NCBI RefSeq assembly: GCF_900105535.1
Contig: NZ_LT629779.1
Coordinates: forward strand, 1,116,001 to 1,180,000
Direction: 5' to 3'
Length of the DNA stretch: 64,000 bases
From: Pseudarthrobacter equi
Lineage (GTDB): Bacteria > Actinomycetota > Actinomycetes > Actinomycetales > Micrococcaceae
Shown: one piece after another, positions 34,245 to 42,166 of the stretch
How the letters are laid out: every line of letters starts with the position of its first letter
Position numbering within the stretch: position 1 is the stretch's first letter
Translations under genes and position numbers: made by a program
The notes under the pieces: generated by a model
What the model was told of the DNA's origin: nothing
Seen by the model: only the letters and a program-made list of their open reading frames with translations
Databases searched by the model: none

Positions 34245-35699
34245 CTACAGCCCATACTTCTCCAGCAGGCGCAGCCACACCTCGCTGATGGTGGGGTAGG
34301 CGGGGACCGCATGCCACAGCCGGTGGAGCGGAACTTCACCCACGACGGCGATGGTCGCCGCGTGCAGGAGCTCGGCCACGTCCGGCCCGGCGAAAGTGGC
34401 GCCCAGGAGGACTTTCCGGTCCTCGTCGATGACCAGCTGAGCCCAGCCCTCGTAGTTCTCGGAGTGCAGGGAGGACCCCGCAACCTGGATGGGGAGCTCC
34501 ACTGACGAGACGTTGTAGCCGTCCTTGCGGGCACGCTGGAGACTTCGGCCCACCGTTGCGAGTTCCGGATCGGTGAAGACCACCCCGGGGACGGCGTGAT
34601 CGTTGGCGGTCTGGGCGAAGCGGCTCCAGTCCGCCGGACGTCCATCCAGTTCTCCCTTGGCGCGGGCTGCAATGGCGTCCCCGGTGGCGCGGGCCTCGTA
34701 TTTGCCCTGGTGCGTATAGAGGTTCTTGCCCGCGGCATCGCCCACTGCATACAGCCAGCCGCCGTCACCCTGGGCGGCCTGCACCAGTCCGGTGTTGTCC
34801 GTTTCAAGGAGCAGCCGCCCGTCCGCGTCCGCGCCGAAACCGACGCTTTCCAGGCCAAGTCCCTCAAGGGCGGGGTGCCGGCCCGTGGAGACCAGGACCT
34901 TATCTGCCGTGATGCTGGAACCGTCGCCGAGCTCGATACTGAACGCCCCGTCGTCGTCCATTCCGATCCGCTGCGTGGACGTGTGGAGGCGAAGGTCCAC
35001 GCCGTCAGCCCGCAGGCCGGCGGCAACAAGCCCGGCGGCTTCTTCCGGGAAGCTTCCCAGCAGGCCGCTGCGCGCAATGAGCGTTACTGCGGAGCCCAGC
35101 CGGGCAAAGGCCTGGGCCAGTTCGGTTCCTGCCACGCCGCCGCCCAGCACTGCCAGCCGGGCCGGCACCTCGCTGGCCGAGGTGGCTTCCCGATTACTCC
35201 AGACCTGAACGTCCGCCAGCCCGTCAATGGGCGGCTGGGTGGGAACCGATCCGGTGGCCAGGACCACGGCGTGCCTGGCCTCGAGCCGGTGGTCTGTTCC
35301 GTCCAGCCCTGCCACCTCAACAGTCCTGGGCACCGTGAGGAAGGCATGGCCGCGGATCAGCTCGATGCCGGAATCCTTGACCCATTCCACTTGTCCGTCG
35401 TCCTGCCAGTTGGACGTGAAGTAGTTCCTCCGGGACAGGATGGCTTTGGCATCCAGGGTCCGGGTGACGGCTTCCTTGGCGCCGGGTGTCGTCTGCGCCC
35501 CATGCAGTGCGGTGCCCGGCCGGAGCAGGGCCTTTGACGGCATGCAGGCCCAGTATGAGCATTCACCGCCCACCAGTTCGGCCTCAACGAGTACGGCGGT
35601 GAGCCCGCCCTTGACCACACGGTCCGCCACGTTTTCGCCGGCAGCTCCGGCACCGATTATTACTACGTCATACTCGCGCCCAGCAGGCTCAGGAATCAT
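34245..35699 (-). CDS. FAD-dependent pyridine nucleotide-disulfide oxidoreductase homologue
   Basis: This is a 484-aa flavoprotein of the lipoamide dehydrogenase/mercuric reductase family. It has the FAD-binding motif VVIIGAGAAGENVA, a redox-type disulfide CSYWAC (CxxxxC) in the ECSYWACMPSK region, an NAD(P)-binding GGGVAGTELA motif, the FAD signature LYAVGDAAG and a C-terminal dimerisation domain. The usual catalytic His-Pro at the C-terminus is replaced: the region reads AYPTISE, with Tyr at the His position. ATG 35699 has TAGGCT 6 bases upstream on the minus strand, a leaderless pattern. Lipoamide dehydrogenase activity is doubtful; a quinone or other NAD(P)H reductase is more likely. Confidence 0.87.
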   Translation of the reverse strand: MIPEPAGREYDVVIIGAGAAGENVADRVVKGGLTAVLVEAELVGGECSYWACMPSKALLRPGTALHGAQTTPGAKEAVTRTLDAKAILSRRNYFTSNWQDDGQVEWVKDSGIELIRGHAFLTVPRTVEVAGLDGTDHRLEARHAVVLATGSVPTQPPIDGLADVQVWSNREATSASEVPARLAVLGGGVAGTELAQAFARLGSAVTLIARSGLLGSFPEEAAGLVAAGLRADGVDLRLHTSTQRIGMDDDGAFSIELGDGSSITADKVLVSTGRHPALEGLGLESVGFGADADGRLLLETDNTGLVQAAQGDGGWLYAVGDAAGKNLYTHQGKYEARATGDAIAARAKGELDGRPADWSRFAQTANDHAVPGVVFTDPELATVGRSLQRARKDGYNVSSVELPIQVAGSSLHSENYEGWAQLVIDEDRKVLLGATFAGPDVAELLHAATIAVVGEVPLHRLWHAVPAYPTISEVWLRLLEKYGL

Positions 35700-35937
35700 G
35701 GGGACAGCCTACGCCGGGCCGCGGGACAGGGCTTGCAGGTTGGCTGGTGCCTTCGTAGCCGCATCGTGTGGCGAAGTTTGCTGGTCCGCAAGGTCGTGGC
35801 CGGCCCCCGAGCAGTCTTCGGGGATCCTGGCCTTGTTCGCGTATCTGGGCCTTGAAGGTTCTGACTCGCGAATTAGGCCGGGATTGGCGGCGTTGCCGCG
35901 GGCGTGGATAGCCTGGAAAACCGAGACTTAAAGCAGA

Positions 35938-35967
35938 AGGTCCGCACCGGCGAACCGGTGCGGACCT
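35938..35967 (-). terminator. Terminator downstream of tRNA-Arg(ACG)
   Basis: A perfect 13-bp stem closed by a 4-base loop (TTCG on the minus strand) spans 35938-35967, six bases after the tRNA 3' end. T-rich sequence follows in the minus direction. Confidence 0.85.
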
Positions 35968-35973
35968 CATTTG

Positions 35974-36047
<74 letters not shown>

Positions 36048-36146
36048 ATCTCGTGTTCCCGGAGAAGAACCGCTCTCCTTGGAACTCGAATTACTTTACG
36101 CGAGTCTCGACGGAGTGCCAAATCGAGAGCCCTGTTATCTGCGCTA

Positions 36147-36160
36147 CTAGACCGGTCTAG
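36147..36160 (+). promoter_or_regulatory. Perfect palindrome upstream of pckG
   Basis: CTAGACCGGTCTAG is a perfect 14-bp palindrome in the AT-richer region between tRNA-Arg and pckG. It shares the core GACCGGTC with the YhgE-operon palindrome at 34217. It may be an operator for pckG, but no binding protein can be named from the sequence. Confidence 0.45.
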
Positions 36161-36323
36161 GTGACCTTCCTCACTTAATCGTAGACTTTTCCACAAATAT
36201 TCCTTGAAATCTCGCGGAATCCGCATTTTGAGCAAAGTTGTAGCAAGCAAACTGCCGAAAACCGGAACTGGTCCGGACCATAGCATTTAGGACACACCGA
36301 TGAACCCGAGGAAGGGAACCACA

Positions 36324-38150
36324 ATGGGCGATCTGGCACAGAAGCCGCTGCTTGACGAAGCACCCACCACACATGCCGGACTGCTGGCATGGGTCGAAGA
36401 AGTTGCTGAGCTGACGCAGCCGGACCGCATCTACTGGGTTGACGGGTCCGAAGAGGAGAACACGCGCCTCACCGATGAACTCGTTGCCGCCGGCACGCTG
36501 ACCAGGCTCAACCAGGACCTGTTCCCCAACTCCTTCGCAGCCTTCTCCGATCCGGCCGACGTCGCCCGGGTCGAGGAGCAGACCTTCATCTGCTCCGAGA
36601 ACAAGCGCGACGCCGGCTTCACCAACAACTGGATGGCTCCTACGGAGATGAAGGAGAAGCTGCGCGGCCTCTTCGCTGGCTCCATGCGCGGCCGCACCAT
36701 GTACGTCATCCCCTTCGTCATGGGCCACCTTGACGCGGAGGACCCCAAGTTCGGCGTCGAAATCACCGACAGCGCTTACGTTGTGGCCTCGATGCGCATC
36801 ATGGCCCGCATCGGCACCGATGTCCTGAACCGCATCACCGAGACCAACGCCTTCTTCGTTCCGGCCCTGCACTCCCTGGGTGCGCCGCTGGAGCAGGGCC
36901 AGGCCGACGTGCCCTGGCCGTGCAACCCGGACAAGTGGATTGTCCACTTCCCGGAAGAGCGCTCCATCTGGTCGTTCGGCTCCGGTTACGGCGGCAACGC
37001 CCTGCTCGGCAAGAAGTGCTACGCCCTTCGCATCGCTTCCGTCATGGCCCGCGACGAGGGCTGGCTGGCCGAGCACATGCTCATCCTCAAGCTCACCTCG
37101 CCCGAGCAGAAGACGTACTACGTCTCCGCCGCCTTCCCGTCCGCCTGCGGCAAGACCAACCTTGCGCTGCTTGATCCCACCATCAGCGGCTGGAAGGTGG
37201 AGACCCTCGGCGACGACATCACCTGGATGCGTTTCGGCAAGGAAGGCGAGCTCCGCGCCGTTAACCCCGAAGCCGGCCTGTTCGGTGTGGCCCCCGGTAC
37301 CGGCTGGGGCACCAACCCCAACGCCATGCGCGCCATCGCCAAGGGCAACAGCATCTTCACCAACGTTGCGATGACCGACGACGGCGGCGTGTGGTGGGAG
37401 GGTATGACCGAGGAAACCCCTGCGCACCTCACCGACTGGCAGGGCAACTCCTGGACGCCCGACTCGGACAAGCCCGCTGCGCACCCGAACTCCCGCTTCT
37501 GCACTCCGATCGACCAGATCGACATGCTCGCCGAGGAATACAACAGCCCCGAGGGCGTGGAGCTGTCCGCCATCCTGTTCGGCGGCCGCCGCAAGACCAC
37601 CATCCCGCTGGTGACCGAGGCCCGCAGTTGGTCCAACGGCATCTTCATGGGCTCCACACTGTCCTCCGAAACCACTGCAGCTGCAGCCGGTGCGGTGGGC
37701 GTGGTCCGCCGCGACCCGATGGCCATGCTGCCCTTCATCGGCTACGACGCAGGCGACTACCTGAACCACTGGGTCAACCTGTCCGCCAAGGCCAACCCGG
37801 AACGGCTGCCCAAGATCTTCCTGGTCAACTGGTTCCGCCGGAACTCCGAAGGCGGCTTCGCCTGGCCCGGGTTCGGCGACAACGCCCGTGTCCTCAAGTG
37901 GGCCATCGAGCGCCTCGAGGGCAAGGCCGACGCCGTCGAAACACCCATCGGATTTGTACCCACCGGCGAGGCCATTGACCTCGAAGGCCTGGACATGACT
38001 CCCGCCCAGGTGGAGGAAGCCGTCAAGGTCGACCCCGCAGAATGGGCCACCGAGCTGGCCTCCATTGAGGAATGGTTCGACAACTTTGGCGGCTCGCTGC
38101 CGCAGGCGCTGCAGTCCGAGCTGAGCGGCCTGAAGTCCCGCCTGGCCTAG
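36324..38150 (+). CDS. pckG: Phosphoenolpyruvate carboxykinase (GTP)
   Basis: This enzyme converts oxaloacetate and GTP to phosphoenolpyruvate, the entry step of gluconeogenesis. The 608-aa length is normal for the GTP-dependent class. Diagnostic motifs are the kinase-1a loop [15 protein letters not shown] with the reactive Cys, the metal-binding region [12 protein letters not shown], the guanine-binding region FLVNWFRRN and [20 protein letters not shown] (split across residues). ATG 36324 is chosen for the GAGGAAGGG upstream; the frame opens slightly earlier at 36300. It is followed by a very strong terminator. Use of gluconeogenesis fits an organism living on uronates and organic acids. Confidence 0.97.
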   Translation: MGDLAQKPLLDEAPTTHAGLLAWVEEVAELTQPDRIYWVDGSEEENTRLTDELVAAGTLTRLNQDLFPNSFAAFSDPADVARVEEQTFICSENKRDAGFTNNWMAPTEMKEKLRGLFAGSMRGRTMYVIPFVMGHLDAEDPKFGVEITDSAYVVASMRIMARIGTDVLNRITETNAFFVPALHSLGAPLEQGQADVPWPCNPDKWIVHFPEERSIWSFGSGYGGNALLGKKCYALRIASVMARDEGWLAEHMLILKLTSPEQKTYYVSAAFPSACGKTNLALLDPTISGWKVETLGDDITWMRFGKEGELRAVNPEAGLFGVAPGTGWGTNPNAMRAIAKGNSIFTNVAMTDDGGVWWEGMTEETPAHLTDWQGNSWTPDSDKPAAHPNSRFCTPIDQIDMLAEEYNSPEGVELSAILFGGRRKTTIPLVTEARSWSNGIFMGSTLSSETTAAAAGAVGVVRRDPMAMLPFIGYDAGDYLNHWVNLSAKANPERLPKIFLVNWFRRNSEGGFAWPGFGDNARVLKWAIERLEGKADAVETPIGFVPTGEAIDLEGLDMTPAQVEEAVKVDPAEWATELASIEEWFDNFGGSLPQALQSELSGLKSRLA

Positions 38151-38166
38151 GAGTTCTTCGCTGAGT

Positions 38167-38216
38167 ACGACGGCGGCCCCGCACCTTTTGCGAAAAAGGT
38201 GCGGGGCCGCCGTCGT
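38167..38216. terminator. Strong bidirectional terminator between pckG and hmp
   Basis: A 23-bp uninterrupted stem (38167-38189 with 38194-38216) with a 4-base loop lies just after the pckG stop. The stem has TTTT/AAAA at the loop end and is followed by CCCTTTAAA. It can also serve the convergent hmp gene. Confidence 0.88.
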
Positions 38217-38297
38217 TCCCTTTAAAACTTACCCATCGACTGCCCGCGACGGCCCTTTTGGGCTGGCGCAGGGGCCGGTGGGGACAACCGACGTGTC

Positions 38298-39458
38298 TCA
38301 GCTGGCCTGCCAGATGTCCGGGCCGAAGACTTCGTAGTGGATGCGGGTTGCCGGGATGCCGGCGTTGATGGCCTCGTTGCGGATGTTCTTCATGAAAGGC
38401 AGCGGACCGCACAGGTAGAGGGACGCATCGGCGGGAAGGTCCACCTCGCGCAAGGACATGAATCCTTCCTTCGCACCGTCCACCGGCTGCTCCAGCCACA
38501 GCTGCAGCTCGGCACCTTGCAGGCGCTCGACGTCGTCCGTCATCTGGCCGCGCAGGGCCCAGCTGTCCAGGGTGCTCTCTGCGTGCAGCACGAGGACCTG
38601 GCGGTCGGAGCCGGTTTCGGCGAGCGAGCGCAGGATGGAGGCCGTGGGGGTGCAGCCGATGCCGGCGGAGGCCAGGACCACCGGGCCGTCGCCTTCCTTG
38701 AGCGTGATTTCGCCGTAGGGGTTCGAGATATCGAGAATGTCGCCCACCTGGACATTGTTGTGCAGGACGGGGGAAACCTCACCGCCGTCGTCCTTCTTGG
38801 TGGTGAAGCTGCGGCTGGTGCCGGCTTCGCCCGAGAGGGAGTACTGGCGCACCTGGCGCAGGCCGTCCGGAAGCTGGACCTTGACGCTGACGTACTGGCC
38901 CGGAAGTGCTTCGGTGATGGGGGTGTCGTCGGCTGGTTCCAGGGTGAACGTCATGGATCCGACGCCGGCCGGCGTCTTTGCGGCCACGCGCCACGGCGCC
39001 CACATCCTGCCGTTGGCCTGGGCCGCGTACAGGCCTTTTTCCAGCTTGATAAGCGCGTCTGCCATGAGCCAATAGACCTCGGTCCAGGCTTCTGCGATCT
39101 CCGGGGTGATGACCTCGGCCAGGTCTTCGGCGATCGCTGCGAACAGGTGCTCGTAGACCACCTTGTACTGCGGTTCGGTGATGCCGAGGGAAGCGTGGCG
39201 GTGGGCAATGCGGGACAGGACGGTTTCCGGCAGGGTGCCCGGGTTGTTGACCAGGTGGGTGGCGAAAGCGGCGATGCTTCCGGCAAGGGCCTGCTGCTGG
39301 CTGCCGTTGCGCTGGTTGGAGCGGCTGAAGAGGCCGTCGAGGAGTTCCGGGTGTGCGGCGAACAGGCGGGCGTAGAACTTGGGCGTAATGTCGCCGATCC
39401 GTGACCCCACCAGCGGCAGTGTGGCTTCGATGACGGGGCGGGATTTATCCGAGAGCAT
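38298..39458 (-). CDS. hmp: Flavohemoprotein, nitric oxide dioxygenase
   Basis: This enzyme oxidises nitric oxide to nitrate using O2 and NAD(P)H. The 386-aa protein has an N-terminal globin domain (proximal His region LSRIAHRHASLGI and distal region around LVNN), an FAD domain (RQYSLSG) and an NAD domain (LASAGIGCTPTASILRSL, then YLCGPLPFM). Family length is about 400 aa. A CAGGAG ribosome-binding site precedes ATG 39458. Upstream are two TTTGAAAT-centred inverted repeats and then nsrR, so it is very probably under NsrR repression relieved by NO. Confidence 0.95.
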   Translation of the reverse strand: MLSDKSRPVIEATLPLVGSRIGDITPKFYARLFAAHPELLDGLFSRSNQRNGSQQQALAGSIAAFATHLVNNPGTLPETVLSRIAHRHASLGITEPQYKVVYEHLFAAIAEDLAEVITPEIAEAWTEVYWLMADALIKLEKGLYAAQANGRMWAPWRVAAKTPAGVGSMTFTLEPADDTPITEALPGQYVSVKVQLPDGLRQVRQYSLSGEAGTSRSFTTKKDDGGEVSPVLHNNVQVGDILDISNPYGEITLKEGDGPVVLASAGIGCTPTASILRSLAETGSDRQVLVLHAESTLDSWALRGQMTDDVERLQGAELQLWLEQPVDGAKEGFMSLREVDLPADASLYLCGPLPFMKNIRNEAINAGIPATRIHYEVFGPDIWQAS

Positions 39459-39504
39459 TGCGGACTCCTGAGGTTGGGACCGGGGCCTTTGTCCGGCCTT
39501 TACA

Positions 39505-39574
39505 AAATGCTTGCATTTGAAATGCGAGTATTTCTGCCTCAGTTCTACACCTCGTAGAAGTTTGAAATCAAACT
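39505..39574 (-). promoter_or_regulatory. Two NsrR-type inverted repeats upstream of hmp
   Basis: The first site (39505-39533) is a 29-bp inverted repeat with 12 of 14 paired positions matching around a central base; its core reads GCATTTGAAATGC. The second (39559-39574) is AGTTTGAAATCAAACT. Both are centred on TTTGAAAT, 45 bp apart, and lie between nsrR and hmp. Rrf2/NsrR-type sites are AT-rich inverted repeats of this sort; assignment to this NsrR is inference. Confidence 0.65.
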
Positions 39575-39613
39575 GGGAGAAAGCTCCCGGCTGTAAGGGG
39601 TGGTTGAGGCCAG

Positions 39614-40099
39614 CTACGGCCCCGGCTGCACGCTGGGACGGAGCGGTCCCAGCAGTCCCGGGCGGAGGCCAATCATCTCGAAAACCGGCGCCATTTGGCG
39701 GGACCCCGGAAGATCGGCAATGACTACCGGATCAAGCTCACGGTAGAACGCCTCGCGTGCCCGGGCCAGGGCTGCGCGCAGCTTGCATTCATTGATCAAG
39801 GGGCAATTGCCCGTGGCGGCCATGCAGTCGGCCGGGTCCGTGCGGGTATCGAGCTCGCGCAGGATCTGTCCCACGGTGGCCGTCCTGCCGGCACTGCTCA
39901 GCCGGGAACCACCGGTGCGGCCCCGCTCCACGTCGATCAGCCCCATGGTGCGGAGCCTGGCCATGGCCTTGCTGACGTGGTTGTACGGCGTCCCCACGGA
40001 GTCCGCGATGTTCTGCGTGGTCAGGAGCTGGCCGCCCGGAACGGCCGCCAGCACCATCAGTGCCCGCAGGCTGACGTCGGCAAACGCGTTGATTTTCAT
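39614..40099 (-). CDS. nsrR: Rrf2-family iron-sulfur regulator, NsrR
   Basis: This 161-aa repressor senses nitric oxide through an iron-sulfur cluster. The winged HTH is at the N-terminus (MKINAFADVSLRALMVLA, then VGTPYNHVSKAMARL), and three cysteines C92, C99 and C105 (in DCMAATGNCPLINEC) occupy the cluster-ligand positions found in actinobacterial NsrR. ATG 40099 fits the family start exactly. It lies 155 bp upstream of hmp on the same strand, with operator-like repeats between. It follows the unknown 40115-40603 gene by 15 bp, so it may also be read from the phosphohexomutase promoter. Confidence 0.92.
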   Translation of the reverse strand: MKINAFADVSLRALMVLAAVPGGQLLTTQNIADSVGTPYNHVSKAMARLRTMGLIDVERGRTGGSRLSSAGRTATVGQILRELDTRTDPADCMAATGNCPLINECKLRAALARAREAFYRELDPVVIADLPGSRQMAPVFEMIGLRPGLLGPLRPSVQPGP

Positions 40100-40114
40100 G
40101 GCGCGGCGCCTGGT

Positions 40115-40603
40115 CTAGTCCACCCAGATGGCGGGCTCGTTGGTGTCGGCCTCCAGCTGGCCGAACTCCCAGGTTTGGGTTGCAGCGTTGGCCGCGTAGG
40201 GAAGCACGGCGGCGAAAACCGAGCCGTCCCGGTGCTCGGCGGCAACGTGGATGGCGTCGGAGTCCTCCTCCACCAGCAGGATGTCGCACACCAGGGCAGC
40301 GGCGCGGTAATCGTCCCGGTTCTGCCGCAACAGCGCGTTCAGGTCGCTGATCATGGCGTCAGCGTCGAACTCGGCGCCGCTTCCGTCCTCGGCATCCGCC
40401 GGGGAGACGGCCACCAGCCGCACCTCGCCGTCGTTCTGCACCGTGAGGGCGAACGGGAGGAAGCCGCCGGCGCGCTGAAGCTGCTCCTGGGCGGCGCTGA
40501 CGCCGGTTCCGAGGAGGTTTTCAAGGTCGGTCGCCGTGGCTTCGGGGACAGACTCCCGCCAGCTTTCCTGCCCCGCCGTGGCGGGCCCGGTATGGTCGGC
40601 CAC
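40115..40603 (-). CDS. Conserved-looking hypothetical protein
   Basis: I do not recognise this 162-aa acidic protein. It has no signal peptide or membrane helix. It contains alternating strand-like and helix-like segments (FALTVQNDGEVRLVAVSP, then YRAAALVCDILLVEEDSDAI), suggesting a small alpha/beta or barrel fold. GTG 40603 lies 3 bp after the phosphohexomutase stop, and the gene ends 15 bp before nsrR, so it is co-transcribed with pgm. Codon use matches its neighbours, supporting a real gene. Confidence 0.75.
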   Translation of the reverse strand: MADHTGPATAGQESWRESVPEATATDLENLLGTGVSAAQEQLQRAGGFLPFALTVQNDGEVRLVAVSPADAEDGSGAEFDADAMISDLNALLRQNRDDYRAAALVCDILLVEEDSDAIHVAAEHRDGSVFAAVLPYAANAATQTWEFGQLEADTNEPAIWVD

Positions 40604-40606
40604 GGG

Positions 40607-42025
40607 TTAGGCCCGCACGAGGGCCAGGACCCGGTCCCGGACCCGTTCCATCGTGGCCCGGTCTGTCGCTTCGGCGTTGAGCCGCAGGAAAGGTTCTGTG
40701 TTGGACGGGCGCAGGTTGAACCAGTAGCTGCCGTCGTTGGCCGTGAAGGTGCTGCCGTCAAGGGTGTCGATGGTGATGTCCTCGCCGGCGAAGTCTGCAC
40801 GCACGCGCTCGACGGCGGCCGGCTTATCCTCCACCTCGGAGTTGATCTCCCCGGAGCTGACGTAGGGCTCGTACTCGCGGCCGAGCTCGGACAGCGGGCC
40901 GTCCTGCTCACCCAGCGCGGCCAGGACGTGCATGGCCGCCAGCATGCCGGTGTCCGCGTTCCAGAAGTCGCGGAAGTAGAAGTGTGCCGAGTGCTCGCCG
41001 CCGAACACCGCGCCTTCCTCGGCCATGACTGCCTTGATGAAGGAGTGGCCCACGCGCGTACGGACGGCCCGACCGCCGTCGTGCTCCACCAGCTCGGCCA
41101 CCGCGCGGGAGGTGAGGAGGTTGTGGATGATCGTGGGGGTGGCTTCGCCCTGGGCCTTCGCACGGGCAATTTCGCGCCGGGCGACCATGCCGGTAACGGC
41201 CGACGGCGAGACGGGCTCGCCCTTCTCGTCCACCACGAAGCAGCGGTCGGCGTCGCCGTCGAAGGCCAGCCCGATGTCCGCGCCGTGTTCGATGACAGCG
41301 GCCTGCAGGTCCCGGAGGTTTTCCGGTTCCAGCGGGTTGGCGGGGTGGTTCGGGAAGGAACCGTCCAGTTCGAAGTACAGCGGGATGATGTCGAACGGCA
41401 GCTTGGGCAGCAGGGCGTCACCCAGAACGGCGGGCGTGGTCAGCCCGGCCATGCCGTTTCCGGCGTCCACCACAACCTTCAGGCGGCGGGATCCCGAGAG
41501 GTCCACCAGCTTGCGGAGGTACTCGGAGTACTCCTTCAGGACGTCGCGCACACCGATCTGGCCGCGCTGGCCGGCTGCCGGGATGGTCCCCGTGCTGAGG
41601 TAGTGCTCGGCCAGGGACTGGACGTCCTTCAGGCCGGTTTCGGAGGAGATGGGGACAGCGCCGGCCTTGGACATCTTGATGCCGTTGTAGCCGGCGGGGT
41701 TGTGGCTTGCGGTGAAGGTGGCCCCGGCCCGGTTGAGGAGGCCGCAGGCGAAGTAGAGCTCATCAGTGGAAATCAGGTCCAGCAGTTCCACGTTGGCGCC
41801 GCGGGTGGCAGCACCGTCGGCGAAGGCTTTGCTGAACTCGGGCGAGGAGGGGCGCATGTCGCCGCCCACCAGGATGGTCTGGCCTTCGAGCTGCAGGACG
41901 TCCACGAAAGCGGCCCCCACGGCTTCGACGATTTCGGCGGTGATCGATTCGCCCACAATGCCACGGACGTCGTAGGCCTTGAAGGATGCCGAAAGGTCAA
42001 AAGTCGTTGTCTGTTCGCTAGTCAC
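40607..42025 (-). CDS. Phosphomannomutase/phosphoglucomutase
   Basis: This alpha-D-phosphohexomutase (472 aa) interconverts hexose 1- and 6-phosphates for sugar nucleotide and cell-wall precursor synthesis. It has the phosphoserine loop TASHNPAGYNGIK, the metal-binding loop DGDADRCFVVD, the sugar-binding loop GGEHSAHF and the phosphate-binding loop RPSNTEPFLRL. GTG 42025 is chosen: TAAGAT lies 7 bases upstream on the minus strand and there is no ribosome-binding site. Its closest functional label is ManB-type phosphomannomutase, but dual specificity is common, so no symbol is given. Confidence 0.93.
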   Translation of the reverse strand: MTSEQTTTFDLSASFKAYDVRGIVGESITAEIVEAVGAAFVDVLQLEGQTILVGGDMRPSSPEFSKAFADGAATRGANVELLDLISTDELYFACGLLNRAGATFTASHNPAGYNGIKMSKAGAVPISSETGLKDVQSLAEHYLSTGTIPAAGQRGQIGVRDVLKEYSEYLRKLVDLSGSRRLKVVVDAGNGMAGLTTPAVLGDALLPKLPFDIIPLYFELDGSFPNHPANPLEPENLRDLQAAVIEHGADIGLAFDGDADRCFVVDEKGEPVSPSAVTGMVARREIARAKAQGEATPTIIHNLLTSRAVAELVEHDGGRAVRTRVGHSFIKAVMAEEGAVFGGEHSAHFYFRDFWNADTGMLAAMHVLAALGEQDGPLSELGREYEPYVSSGEINSEVEDKPAAVERVRADFAGEDITIDTLDGSTFTANDGSYWFNLRPSNTEPFLRLNAEATDRATMERVRDRVLALVRA

Positions 42026-42166
42026 GGGCTTTATCTTACGTGGACCCGTGCGGTGCCTGTGGAGGGGGAGACGGGGCTGGCGATTGTGACGGAAGGGATC
42101 TGTGGGCCTTTCCACATAACTGTTGGGCGTAAGCCGGTTGTCAGGGGCGGCTGGGATACTGAATCA

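Noticed and set aside
39695..42166. Very long open frame extending the RecQ gene upstream by more than 800 codons
   Set aside because: It is antisense to nsrR, the 40115 gene and the phosphohexomutase, has Gly/Val/His-rich shadow composition, and the helicase family begins at ATG 42167, which has its own -10 box.
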